Assembly (NCBI GenBank): GCA_944326485.1
Contig: CALVED010000004.1
Span: forward strand, 1 to 64,000
Reading direction: 5' to 3'
DNA length: 64,000 bases
Source of the DNA: Candidatus Gastranaerophilales bacterium
GTDB taxonomy: Bacteria > Cyanobacteriota > Vampirovibrionia > Gastranaerophilales > Gastranaerophilaceae
Shown here: positions 56,154 to 64,000 of the stretch, piece by piece
Layout: each line of letters begins with the position of its first letter
Position numbering within the stretch: the stretch's first letter is position 1
Position numbers and translations under genes: made by a program
Notes under the pieces: generated by a model
Databases searched by the model: none
The model's input: the letters and a program-made list of their open reading frames with translations, nothing else
Told to the model about the DNA's origin: nothing

Positions 56154-56234
56154 AACAAAAACCACCCTAATTCCATACAATATAAATTATAGTACGAATA
56201 AATAAGGTGGTATAAATAAATTTTATTGAATATT

Positions 56235-56729
56235 TTATATACCAAGAACGGCTCTATTATTTTGAGATAATAAGTCCATAGCACTAAGAATAGATGATTC
56301 ACCTGCATATAAATTTTTAAATTGACGCTTTAGCATATCTAATTCTGATTGGAAAACATTTAAATTTGAATTATAAGAGTTATCTTGCAGGCTTTCTAAT
56401 TTACTGGAAATTTTGTCTAAAATATCTTCAATATTTTCACTTTTACTAACATCAATTCCTAATTTCCTTGCCAGGTTTTTAATATCATTGTATAAAGTTT
56501 CCGCTTCTGATTGAGAAGACTTTTCTTCTTCATCAGTTGTTTTAGTGGGTTTGCTTTTTTGTTCTTCTTCTTCAATAATTCTTTTAGCCTCAGCTTCAGA
56601 AGAAACAGATTCTATATCAATGCCTAAAGATAGTAACTTACCAATAGTTTCTTCTGATAAATTAGCACCTTTAGATGCGATTTTTGATTGCCCTGAAATA
56701 AAGGCAGATATAGTATTTATTGATGGCAT
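56235..56729 (-). CDS. Acidic helical protein, lineage-specific
   Basis: 164 residues without signal peptide or membrane segment. A central acidic, Lys/Glu/Ser-rich disordered part (about 48-78) separates an N-terminal helical region from a helical C-terminus with a coiled coil (about 105-150). It ends LLSQNNRAVLGI. GAGG precedes the start. I recognise no family. The composition resembles the other lineage-specific helical proteins in the window (16234, 60777). Confidence 0.6.
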   Translation of the reverse strand: MPSINTISAFISGQSKIASKGANLSEETIGKLLSLGIDIESVSSEAEAKRIIEEEEQKSKPTKTTDEEEKSSQSEAETLYNDIKNLARKLGIDVSKSENIEDILDKISSKLESLQDNSYNSNLNVFQSELDMLKRQFKNLYAGESSILSAMDLLSQNNRAVLGI

Positions 56730-56886
56730 ATATTTTTCCTCTTTTTTTTTTAATGATTTTTATTTATAAGTCGGAACGAATTAGTAAAAACTTTAATTTT
56801 ATTTACAAAAATTTACAAAATTTGTTTATATGCACAATTTTTATTAATGTTCTTCATTTATGCTATTGTAATTAAAGGTAGGTTTT

Positions 56887-58611
56887 ATGTATCTTAATAG
56901 CGTTAAAAACAATATATATACAAAGGGATGTTACACTACATTAGCGTTTAGTCCGAAAAAAGAAGAAACAAGTTTACCTGATTTTAAGAAAACAAATATA
57001 AGCTCAATCAACGACATTAATAGTTCTGTTGTAAGAGCAAATTTTCTTCCGGTTTCTTTTAAAGGAAATGCCCCTCAAATTAAAAAAGCATATATTATAA
57101 CTGGAGAGCAGGAAGATTTACCTTTATTGGTTACGAAAAAGAATGATTCTTATGTTGTCGAATTTGATTCACAAACAGAAATGGTATATGGGATAGATGC
57201 TATAAAATATTTGAATTCAAATACAGATTTTCACTATGATACACAGGTAATTTTCCCCAAAAAAGCAGAAGGAGTTATACATATCAACGGGAAATCTATA
57301 AGTTTACCGGAAAATTCAGCAGTACTTATTAATAGTGGTACTCAAGCAAAAGTTGAAACAAAAAAAGGATATCCAATTGCAATTATTTCAAAAAAAGATT
57401 TTGACTGGTACGAAAGATATAATGCTGATGCAAAAGATGTAAATATTAAAAATAAGTTTTTAGAATTGATGTATTATAATTCACATCTTTATAATGGTGA
57501 ATTTACACCAAATGTGTTATTAAGCGATGGTATAAAAGATGATGCTTTCTTGGCTTCAATAGGTATAGATAAATATAAATCAAGAAATAACTTGATATAT
57601 GATATATATGAAAAAAAAGATGCATTAGATGAAGAAAAAAGAAAAGAGATAGAATTTATTAAAGCTCTTTTAGATAAATTATATTCATATGAATTAGTTG
57701 AAACGAAAGATGATGGATATGTTAGATTTATAAAATATTGTCATCCTCTGTACCAAAAAGAAAAAATGGAAAAATTGGGATTTAGTCAAGATGAAATAAA
57801 TAAAATATTGCCTATCTTTACACAAGCCAGACAAATAAGAATAGATTCAAGATATGCAATAAGAAATCGTTCTGATAATTATCCTGTAGAATTAATAAAA
57901 AAAATGAAAGATGCAGGATTGTTATATGATAATAAAACAGGTCCTAAAAACTACATATATTGGACTGAATGTTTTGGAAATGAACAGTCTTTAAGAAAAA
58001 AATTATCTCAATGTGGTTTTACAGATGAAGAACAATCAATAATAATAAAAAATTGGAAAGATTTTAATAATACAGGTTTTGATATAAGTGGATTAAAATT
58101 CATAAATGAAAATATAGCAGTATATAATTTAAATGATAAATTAAATAATTGGACTCATGAAAAGACTAATTGGATTACAAATTCAACAGCTGTAGCATCT
58201 TCACAAGGAAAAACACCATTTATTGGTGTTTCTATGGTTCAAACAGATGAGGAAAAAGCTATTCCTATGTCTGCTATTAGAAAAGAAGAAAAATTACATG
58301 CACATCCTAATTTAGAAGATAAAAGACAAACGGAAATTTATCTTGTAACAAGTGGGGCTGCTGCATTGAATGTTGTAAAAGAAGGAAAAAGTTGTATAAA
58401 AATATTAGAAGAAGGTGATTTGGCAATAGTTGGTCCTGGGGTTGCTCATTGTGTTAATTCTATTCTAGGAGAATATGAGCACATTGTTACTCAGGTTCCT
58501 TCTGCTTTCCAATATGGATTTGATTTTAAATCTGTTGTTGAGGCGCCAGATGATTATGACGAGAGACTATTAGAACAAAAAGCTATTGAACTTTTAAAAA
58601 GTTATAAATAA
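56887..58611 (+). CDS. VSFKGN-motif protein with C-terminal cupin
   Basis: 574 residues, cytosolic. The motif PVSFKGNAPQ is near residue 58, followed by a beta-rich region with a degenerate cupin-like half (about 68-165). The middle is helical and carries three repeats with Y-x-K/E... IRIDSRYAIRNRS. A C-terminal cupin (about 475-555) has EKLHAHPNLEDKRQTEIY (metal ligands His, His, Glu) and GDLAIVGPGVAHCV (second motif, His). A role in sugar or small-molecule binding or isomerisation is likely, but unproven. AAAGGTAGG precedes the ATG. Confidence 0.7.
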   Translation: MYLNSVKNNIYTKGCYTTLAFSPKKEETSLPDFKKTNISSINDINSSVVRANFLPVSFKGNAPQIKKAYIITGEQEDLPLLVTKKNDSYVVEFDSQTEMVYGIDAIKYLNSNTDFHYDTQVIFPKKAEGVIHINGKSISLPENSAVLINSGTQAKVETKKGYPIAIISKKDFDWYERYNADAKDVNIKNKFLELMYYNSHLYNGEFTPNVLLSDGIKDDAFLASIGIDKYKSRNNLIYDIYEKKDALDEEKRKEIEFIKALLDKLYSYELVETKDDGYVRFIKYCHPLYQKEKMEKLGFSQDEINKILPIFTQARQIRIDSRYAIRNRSDNYPVELIKKMKDAGLLYDNKTGPKNYIYWTECFGNEQSLRKKLSQCGFTDEEQSIIIKNWKDFNNTGFDISGLKFINENIAVYNLNDKLNNWTHEKTNWITNSTAVASSQGKTPFIGVSMVQTDEEKAIPMSAIRKEEKLHAHPNLEDKRQTEIYLVTSGAAALNVVKEGKSCIKILEEGDLAIVGPGVAHCVNSILGEYEHIVTQVPSAFQYGFDFKSVVEAPDDYDERLLEQKAIELLKSYK

Positions 58612-58776
58612 ATATATACTTTTGTTTTAATATTGATAGAAGCATACTTAAAAATGTTTTTTGTTTTTTTCACTCAGGCTTTTAGCTTATTATGAATTTT
58701 TCTTGAACAACTTAAAGTATGTGCATTTTTTATGGTGATAACTCTATGGTAAAGTCAATAATAAATTATATAAAAT

Positions 58777-58850
58777 CGTGCCTGGAGGGATTCGAACCCC
58801 CGACCTTTTGGTTCGTAGCCAAACACTCTATCCAGCTGAGCTACAGGCAC
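58777..58850 (-). tRNA. tRNA-Arg (anticodon ACG)
   Basis: A 74-nt cloverleaf on the minus strand. The 7-bp acceptor GTGCCTG pairs with CAGGCAC, the D arm contains AGCTCAGCTGGATAGAG, the anticodon loop reads CTACGAA (anticodon ACG, usually deaminated to ICG) and the T arm contains GGTTCGAATCC. CCA is not encoded. The discriminator base is G. Confidence 0.97.
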
Positions 58851-58903
58851 ATATTGTAATTATATAATACAACATAATTTTATATTTACAAGCAAAAAAT
58901 TTC

Positions 58904-58985
58904 AAAAAAAAAAGCTGCACTGCAGCTAATACTTAATAATCTTGGGAGGAGATTTGGGGATTTGTTACAACTATAATAATTCACT
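58904..58985 (-). ncRNA. C-rich small RNA candidate 2
   Basis: On the minus strand: an unstructured 5' part starting near a TATTATAG promoter-like -10, the C-rich segment TCCCCAAATCTCCTCCCAAG, an A/T spacer and a GC hairpin AGCTGC-AGT-GCAGCT followed by ten T, a classic intrinsic terminator. It shares the order C-rich single strand, then terminator, with candidate 1 at 16875-16945. It lies upstream of tRNA-Arg and divergent from the GT2 gene. The CTCCTCCC core could pair with Shine-Dalgarno sequences. Confidence 0.6.
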
Positions 58986-59112
58986 TTGACAAAAATGTTT
59001 ATAATTTAAAATATAGTTTTAATAAAAATTTACATTGTATTGATTTTATTTTAATTTTTATCCACTGGAAAAAAATCTCTTTTTTTCATAAAATCATGTA
59101 TAGAGGTGGAGC

Positions 59113-60678
59113 ATGATTAATAAGATATATATTTTATTATTGGCAATTTTCTTTATTTATATAGCAATTTTTACTGTATTTTTTTCTATAATTGTTGCTG
59201 CAAGTATTTTGAAAAAAAGAAATAAATCTGATATAGAAGAAAGAAAAGAGTACAAAAACTTAATTGTTATTATATATTCACATAATAATGAAAAAACAAT
59301 TGTTAATTTGTTAGAACAATTAAATAAACAAGATTATCCAAAAGGTAATTATCAAGTTCACATTATTTTAGATAATTGTAGTGATGATTCTTCAAATAAG
59401 CTTGAATTTGTTGGTGGCGCTAAACTATGGAGACTTACTGATGATACACCTTTAGGCAGAGATAAAGCTATATCTTGGCTGCTTGAAAATTTAATGTCTT
59501 TTAAAAAAGTTGATGGGTATGTATTTTTAAATGCTAATAGGATAGTAAAGAATGACTTTTTATTTAATATAAATGAAGCACTTCAAAATAATCCAGTTAT
59601 TGTAGGTGCAAGTGAAGTTTATCTTGAAGATGCTGATTTCTATGAAAAAGTTTGGGCGCACGTAAATGAATATAATTCTAATATTATGAAGCTTGGACGT
59701 TCTAATCTTGGACTTGCAGTGCCTATAGATTCAGATGTAATGGCAATTTCTCATGAAGTTTTAGAAAAAGTCCAATGTATTGATTTTAAGGATGCAAATT
59801 CTGAATTAAAATATTCTTTTTTATTAACAAGTGTAAATTATGCTCCGGTATTTGTTCCTAAGGTTAAAACTTATGTATCATCAATTGATTATGAAGTTAG
59901 AAGACCAACATTTTCTTTTAAAATGTCTTTGTTTATACATTGTTTTAATATAAAAGCATTAACTAACTGGAAATTTACAGAGTTTTTATTTTCTTTATTT
60001 AAACCAAATCCTATTATATTAATTGCCTTATTGGTATTAGTAGGTATGTATTCTTTTAACTATTATTTTCTTTTTGATTTTCCGTGGTCAATTGTTTTGG
60101 CGGTTATATTAGCTGTTGCATTTGGTGTTTCTGTATATAAATCTCATTTATATGTAGAACCTTTAATATATCTTGTATCTTGTCCATTTTTTACTCTATC
60201 TGATACATTGTCTGAAATGTCATTTTTTAAAAAGGTTTTTAAATTTACAAGAAAAGAGAAAAATACTAATATAGAAAAAATAACTGTTCCTGTTAGTGTT
60301 ACAAACGGCAGAAATGTATTTCCTTGCGCAATTGAACTGATTTCAGATGGTGGCTTTAAAAAGGCAATATTTAGGTATAAAAATAAGAAACAAGAAACAG
60401 CTCAGAGTTATGTAAGAATGTGTGATGCTGTTAAAAATATATCTGATATATTGGAACAACATGGATTTAGAATTAAAATATGCCAATCTTGTGCTTATTT
60501 TTCTCCTAAAATTGATGGAACAAATAATATGATAAAAGGCTATTGTAATCAAAAGGCTGTTGAAGATCAAAATTGTTGCGAATTTCCGGAAACATTGTTA
60601 TGGTCATCTTGTGAATATTATATTCCTCAAGAAGTTAACAATGTAATTGATATAGCTGATTACATTAAAAATCGTTAA
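59113..60678 (+). CDS. GT2-like membrane protein with degenerate active site and Cys-rich tail
   Basis: 521 residues. An N-terminal transmembrane helix (about 5-32) precedes a GT-A domain (about 48-270) with LIVIIYSHNNEKTI and ILDNCSDDS. The metal motif expected as DxD reads NAN in VFLNANRIVK, and the later ED and QxxRW motifs are also lost. Two helices follow (about 300-345). The C-terminal 140 residues contain six Cys (CQSCAYFSP, GYCNQ, CCEFP, SSCEYY) likely to bind zinc. The enzyme may be inactive or a glycan-binding/regulatory protein. AGAGGTGGAG precedes the ATG. Confidence 0.7.
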   Translation: MINKIYILLLAIFFIYIAIFTVFFSIIVAASILKKRNKSDIEERKEYKNLIVIIYSHNNEKTIVNLLEQLNKQDYPKGNYQVHIILDNCSDDSSNKLEFVGGAKLWRLTDDTPLGRDKAISWLLENLMSFKKVDGYVFLNANRIVKNDFLFNINEALQNNPVIVGASEVYLEDADFYEKVWAHVNEYNSNIMKLGRSNLGLAVPIDSDVMAISHEVLEKVQCIDFKDANSELKYSFLLTSVNYAPVFVPKVKTYVSSIDYEVRRPTFSFKMSLFIHCFNIKALTNWKFTEFLFSLFKPNPIILIALLVLVGMYSFNYYFLFDFPWSIVLAVILAVAFGVSVYKSHLYVEPLIYLVSCPFFTLSDTLSEMSFFKKVFKFTRKEKNTNIEKITVPVSVTNGRNVFPCAIELISDGGFKKAIFRYKNKKQETAQSYVRMCDAVKNISDILEQHGFRIKICQSCAYFSPKIDGTNNMIKGYCNQKAVEDQNCCEFPETLLWSSCEYYIPQEVNNVIDIADYIKNR

Positions 60679-60776
60679 TGTATAGAATTGTAACGAAGAT
60701 AGCTTTATATATTAAAGTTTAGTGAAAAAATACCGATAAAAATTATACATGTAATATAAAATATCGGAGAAAAGCA

Positions 60777-61514
60777 ATGGGCTTATCATCATCACAAGGA
60801 AGATTATTAATGTTAACCTCAAGATTAAGTGATATTGAGCTTAGTGAAATTATGATTTCACAAAGACAAAATCAACTTGCTTGGCAGTCAGAGAAAGTAG
60901 CTAGTGAGTATAATGAAGCAATGAGTAATTATAAGCTAACTATAAAAGTTACTGATGAGTCGGAAGATAAGGGTTATTCAACACAAGATTTAAATTATGA
61001 TAATATGACTCAAATGGGGTATCTTGCTACAACGGCAAAAAATCAAGTTTATCTAAAAAAAGACGATGATGGTAATTGGATTATTCCAACAGATTTAGAT
61101 GGTAATAATTTATTATCAATAGATAATACTACAGGTAAAGCTACAATTGGTACAGAACAATATGAAATTTTAGATGGAACTAAGTATTTGACAAATTCAG
61201 ATACTATGCAACAAGCAATAATGAACGGAGTTCTATTTTTACTAGATACAAAAAATGATAAAGATGGAATTTCAATATCTTCATTGGAATCTGATACAGA
61301 TATGCAGTATGTTTTAGATACGTCAGATGATGCTGAAGCACAAAGTAAATATAATTACGAAACAGCAAGAATATCTAGACAAGATAATCAGTTAGATATG
61401 GAATTAAGTCAATTAGAAACTCAACATGAAGCTATATTAAAAGAATATGATTCTGTAAAAGAAGTAATAAGTAATAATGTTGAAAGAACATTTAACTTAT
61501 TCTCTAATGGATAA
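60777..61514 (+). CDS. MG coiled-coil protein, lineage-specific
   Basis: 245 residues starting MGLSSSQGRLLMLTSRLSD, aligned in its first 40 residues with the 147-residue protein at 16234. A helical N-terminus is followed by a Thr/Asp-rich middle (about 60-170) and a C-terminal coiled coil (about 195-240). There is no signal peptide. ATCGGAG precedes the ATG. It is followed by the 720-residue unknown and may share its unit, but a 96-bp gap separates them. Function unknown. Confidence 0.72.
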   Translation: MGLSSSQGRLLMLTSRLSDIELSEIMISQRQNQLAWQSEKVASEYNEAMSNYKLTIKVTDESEDKGYSTQDLNYDNMTQMGYLATTAKNQVYLKKDDDGNWIIPTDLDGNNLLSIDNTTGKATIGTEQYEILDGTKYLTNSDTMQQAIMNGVLFLLDTKNDKDGISISSLESDTDMQYVLDTSDDAEAQSKYNYETARISRQDNQLDMELSQLETQHEAILKEYDSVKEVISNNVERTFNLFSNG

Positions 61515-61610
61515 TCAATATATTAAAAATTGTTAATAAAAAATCGATGCCATAAAAATAAGGGCAATTTATATATTTATTTGTTTTAATAAATATATAA
61601 AGGATGTGGC

Positions 61611-63773
61611 ATGGTAAAAGGTGTAAATACATTAGCTGGTTATCAAGTATCTAATTCAGGATTAAATCAGGAAGATATACAAGATAGATTATCTAAATCA
61701 AAACAGGCGGTTACTGATAATTTTGAAAGCAATTCCGCTTTAAAAGTTGCAGCCGGAAATACTTCTGATCCTGATGTCTTACAAAAAACAGTGTTGTTAT
61801 TACCTCCTTTAGTTTTATTAAATAGATTTGTAGATAAATTAATAGGTGGTTCTGAAGAAAAGAGCTTATTAAATAAAGCTGCAAATATTGGAGATAAAAT
61901 ATCTCATGTTTTACATTTAGATAATATTGTTTCAGATAAAAACAGTTCAAGAATTTCTACCTTTTTAAAGAATAATAGATTTACAAAATATTTTACTAAT
62001 GATTATAAAGCAATTCCTAAATCTTCTTTTGCAAAAGGTACAACTTTAGCGAAGAAATACTCGGATGAATTAGTTTCTAATTTGTCTGATTTAAAGTATA
62101 ATATAAACTTTTCTGATTTATTTAAACAAGGAGCTGGTTCACTGACTCCTGAAACATTAAAATTTTATGAAGGGATTGGTCCTTTAAAAAAAGCTGTTAG
62201 TGTTGATTATTTAAAATCAGTACAAAGTGCATTAAAAGAATTATCCGCAAAAGGAATTGAAGATGCAGATAAATTGGTAATTGACAACCTTCAAGGCAAA
62301 ATTTCTGATTTTATGGCTCAAAATACTCAAGGCAAAAGTAGTTCATCAACAAAAGAACTTGCATCAGAAATAGCAAAAGTATTGTCAAAGTTTAAAGATG
62401 GTAAATATTCTTTTTTAAGAGTTCTTTCATCTAAGCCGCTATCTAAAGAAACATTGAATGTATTAGATTCAGTTGCATCTGCAAGCAAAGATAAAATTGC
62501 ATCAATGTCTTCAGACCAAATAATCAGTATAGCAGATGACGTAATATCAAAAGGTGTTGATAATGTTAAAAAAGGAAGCATAACCTCAGATCCTATAGAT
62601 TTATCAACGTTGAGAAATAAGTTAAAAGCTTCAGATTTAAAACTTGGAAAAACTGGAATTGGCAAATTATTTGCAAAAGGCAGTATAAAAACAAAAGATT
62701 TACTTACCTTCAGTGGTGGTATATTAGGGCTTGCCTTTACTGCAAATGCCATAATACAAGCTGTAAAAGCAGCTAAAGAAGCACCTAAAGGTGAAAAGAA
62801 AAGTACATTTATGCATGTTCTTTCTGAACAATATATTGGTATATTATTATTCCAACCAAGTATAAATCTTCTTTATAAAGCTTCTGGTAATAAATATAGA
62901 GGTATGACTGTTAGTGCAAGAGAAGCATTAAAAAACTTAGTAGAAAAAACAAATATTGATGAAAATATTACAAAAGAAGGAATAGAAATAGCAAAAATTC
63001 AAAGAAATTTATTGTTAAAAGGAGTAGATGAAAATAAAGTTGCCGATTTGGCAGGAAAAGGATTAGGTGAAGTAAAGCAACTTGCAAAATCTCTTAAAAA
63101 AGAGGGAACAAAAATAAAACTCTGGGAAAAACCATTAAAATTAATGGGACAAATTTTAGGTATGGGCTTAGATAAAATACAAAAAGTTAAATTTATTAAT
63201 TTACCGATATTAGGAAGAAAAAAAATGCCACAGCCTACAGTAAAAGGTTTCTTAGGTGGTCTTGGACGTTTCCTTCTAATATTAATGGTTATTCAACCAT
63301 TTATACAAAAGCCGGTTACAAAGTTATGTCATAAGATATTTGGTGAACCTAAAGCATATTTAGCAAAGAAAAACCAAGAAACACAAAATTCTTCGAAAGG
63401 TAATCAAAATAATCAAAATTCTGTAAAAAATAACGATATTAAAACTTCTCAACAATATTCAAGATTAACAAAACAAGGTGAAGAAACAAATCTTCTAAAA
63501 AAATATGAACAAAAGAATAATACTAATGATAGCAGTGCTTCTACATCTTTAAGTGATTCTAAATCAGTTTCTCAACCTTTAAGTGATGAAAGAAATTCAC
63601 AACCGTCAGCTGCTTTAAATCTGTTTAATAAAAATAAATCTTCAGACCGTTATATCCCATCAATAGAAGTTGTTGATAACTCTGCAGAACAAGAAAAACA
63701 GATGGAAAAAATGGTAGATGAAATATTGAAAAGTACTGATGTAACTATAAAAAATGTAAAAAAAGTTTTATAA
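61611..63773 (+). CDS. Large Lys/Ser-rich protein of unknown function
   Basis: 720 residues, no signal peptide. A short conserved-looking start (MVKGVNTLAGYQVSNSG) precedes a helical Ser/Lys-rich region. Hydrophobic segments near 65, 365-385, 405-425 and 560-580 may be membrane helices. The last 110 residues are Gln/Asn/Ser-rich and disordered, ending TDVTIKNVKKVL. GLAFTANAIIQAVKAAKEAPKG and the later Gly-rich LGGLGRFLLILM suggest integral-membrane behaviour. AAAGGATG precedes the ATG. I do not recognise a family. Confidence 0.6.
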   Translation: MVKGVNTLAGYQVSNSGLNQEDIQDRLSKSKQAVTDNFESNSALKVAAGNTSDPDVLQKTVLLLPPLVLLNRFVDKLIGGSEEKSLLNKAANIGDKISHVLHLDNIVSDKNSSRISTFLKNNRFTKYFTNDYKAIPKSSFAKGTTLAKKYSDELVSNLSDLKYNINFSDLFKQGAGSLTPETLKFYEGIGPLKKAVSVDYLKSVQSALKELSAKGIEDADKLVIDNLQGKISDFMAQNTQGKSSSSTKELASEIAKVLSKFKDGKYSFLRVLSSKPLSKETLNVLDSVASASKDKIASMSSDQIISIADDVISKGVDNVKKGSITSDPIDLSTLRNKLKASDLKLGKTGIGKLFAKGSIKTKDLLTFSGGILGLAFTANAIIQAVKAAKEAPKGEKKSTFMHVLSEQYIGILLFQPSINLLYKASGNKYRGMTVSAREALKNLVEKTNIDENITKEGIEIAKIQRNLLLKGVDENKVADLAGKGLGEVKQLAKSLKKEGTKIKLWEKPLKLMGQILGMGLDKIQKVKFINLPILGRKKMPQPTVKGFLGGLGRFLLILMVIQPFIQKPVTKLCHKIFGEPKAYLAKKNQETQNSSKGNQNNQNSVKNNDIKTSQQYSRLTKQGEETNLLKKYEQKNNTNDSSASTSLSDSKSVSQPLSDERNSQPSAALNLFNKNKSSDRYIPSIEVVDNSAEQEKQMEKMVDEILKSTDVTIKNVKKVL

Positions 63774-63808
63774 TTAACAATTTCTGATAACAGTGATAAA
63801 ATCAATTT
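63774..63808 (+). promoter_or_regulatory. Promoter of the Xer recombinase gene
   Basis: TTAACA (63774-63779), a 17-bp spacer, TAAAAT (63797-63802), then CAATTT and the ATG. The start point would coincide with the ATG, giving a leaderless mRNA; no Shine-Dalgarno is present. Confidence 0.6.
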
Positions 63809-64000
63809 ATGTTGATTTATTATATATCAAGTTATTTAGAATATTTGGAAATTGAAAGAGGACTATCAATAAATACTATTGATGCATATAGACGAGATTT
63901 ATATTTTCTTTCTGATTTTCTACAGATGCATGGCGTTGAAGAATTATGTGATATAAAACGAATACATTTAAATATGTATATAAAAAATCTTTATGATAAA
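63809..64000 (+). CDS. Xer-type tyrosine recombinase, N-terminal part (runs off the window)
   Basis: The 64 codons seen encode the N-terminal core-binding SAM-like domain of XerC/XerD-type recombinases, which resolve chromosome dimers at dif: SYLEYLEIERGLSINTI followed by DAYRRDLYFLSDFL and IKRIHLNMYIKNLY. The catalytic domain lies beyond the window. Whether it is XerC or XerD cannot be told. Confidence 0.85.
   Translation, partial: MLIYYISSYLEYLEIERGLSINTIDAYRRDLYFLSDFLQMHGVEELCDIKRIHLNMYIKNLYDK

Noticed and set aside
63809-64000. Mobile-element integrase
   Set aside because: The visible N-terminal domain matches chromosomal XerC/XerD, and no attachment site, tRNA overlap or phage genes are adjacent.

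Overview
The window is AT-rich DNA (my impression is about 30% GC, not counted) from a diderm bacterium. It has a TolC-type outer-membrane efflux protein, an AsmA-like protein and a surface-glycan cluster. It also carries genes common in Gram-positive bacteria and Cyanobacteria (a RicT/PSP1 protein, RNase HIII, a YqeG-type phosphatase). Several proteins of unknown function look lineage-specific: two carry a VSFKGN motif near the N-terminus and two belong to a coiled-coil family starting MG. Together this best fits the non-photosynthetic gut sister group of Cyanobacteria (Vampirovibrionia/Melainabacteria, order Gastranaerophilales). The assignment rests on remembered features, not on a database search. 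Gene density is high, convergent neighbours sometimes share stop-codon bases, and the region looks chromosomal with no prophage or insertion sequence.

Layout. 1-6.2 kb (minus): a HAD hydrolase, a band-7/NfeD pair and a 1291-residue AsmA-like protein. 6.4-8.1 kb (plus): rpsB-tsf with a strong terminator. 8.3-11.9 kb: a radical SAM protein, an orphan histidine kinase, RicT and two small unknowns. 11.9-16.1 kb: a tripartite EmrAB-TolC-like efflux system (TolC divergent from emrA-emrB). 16.2-17.1 kb: a small coiled-coil protein and, upstream on the same strand, a probable C-rich small RNA. 17.1-20.8 kb: a GT-C-like membrane protein, a U32 peptidase-family protein, a YqeG-type phosphatase and thioredoxin. 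20.9-22.5 kb: an iron-type DtxR regulator with a perfect 28-bp palindromic operator, operonic with an unknown membrane protein. 22.5-29 kb: coaE, a GH57/DUF3536 protein, an exported protein, a structured intergenic RNA candidate, leuB and an MFS exporter. 29-40.6 kb: small unknowns, an MBL hydrolase, rnhC, a J-protein, a GHL10 glycoside hydrolase, dapF, an Opp/Dpp-type ATPase, an FtsB/DivIC-like protein, an alpha/beta hydrolase and groES-groEL.

40.7-47.9 kb is a seven-gene minus-strand glycan cluster: two GT2 enzymes, a left-handed beta-helix acyltransferase, a WecE-type sugar aminotransferase, a glycosyltransferase fused to an N-acetyltransferase, a GT-D-type glycosyltransferase and a DUF1796 protein. 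48.1-50.5 kb is a zinc-type SmtB/ArsR repressor divergent from a CPC-type P1B ATPase, with three operator-like inverted repeats between them. 50.5-58.6 kb: a DUF486 membrane protein, a P-loop/TPR protein, rsmG overlapping bioD tail to tail by 74 bp, bioA, a lineage-specific protein and a VSFKGN-cupin protein. 58.8-64 kb: tRNA-Arg(ACG), a second C-rich small RNA candidate, a degenerate GT2 protein, a second MG coiled-coil protein, a 720-residue unknown and the start of a Xer recombinase.

The observations most worth following are the two C-rich, terminator-ended small RNA candidates (16.9 and 58.9 kb), a diverged pair of about 190-bp intergenic elements (8.2 and 27.6 kb), a nested-stem RNA candidate at 26.2 kb, and several start codons placed 6-9 nt after a -10-like hexamer without a Shine-Dalgarno, which suggests leaderless mRNAs.
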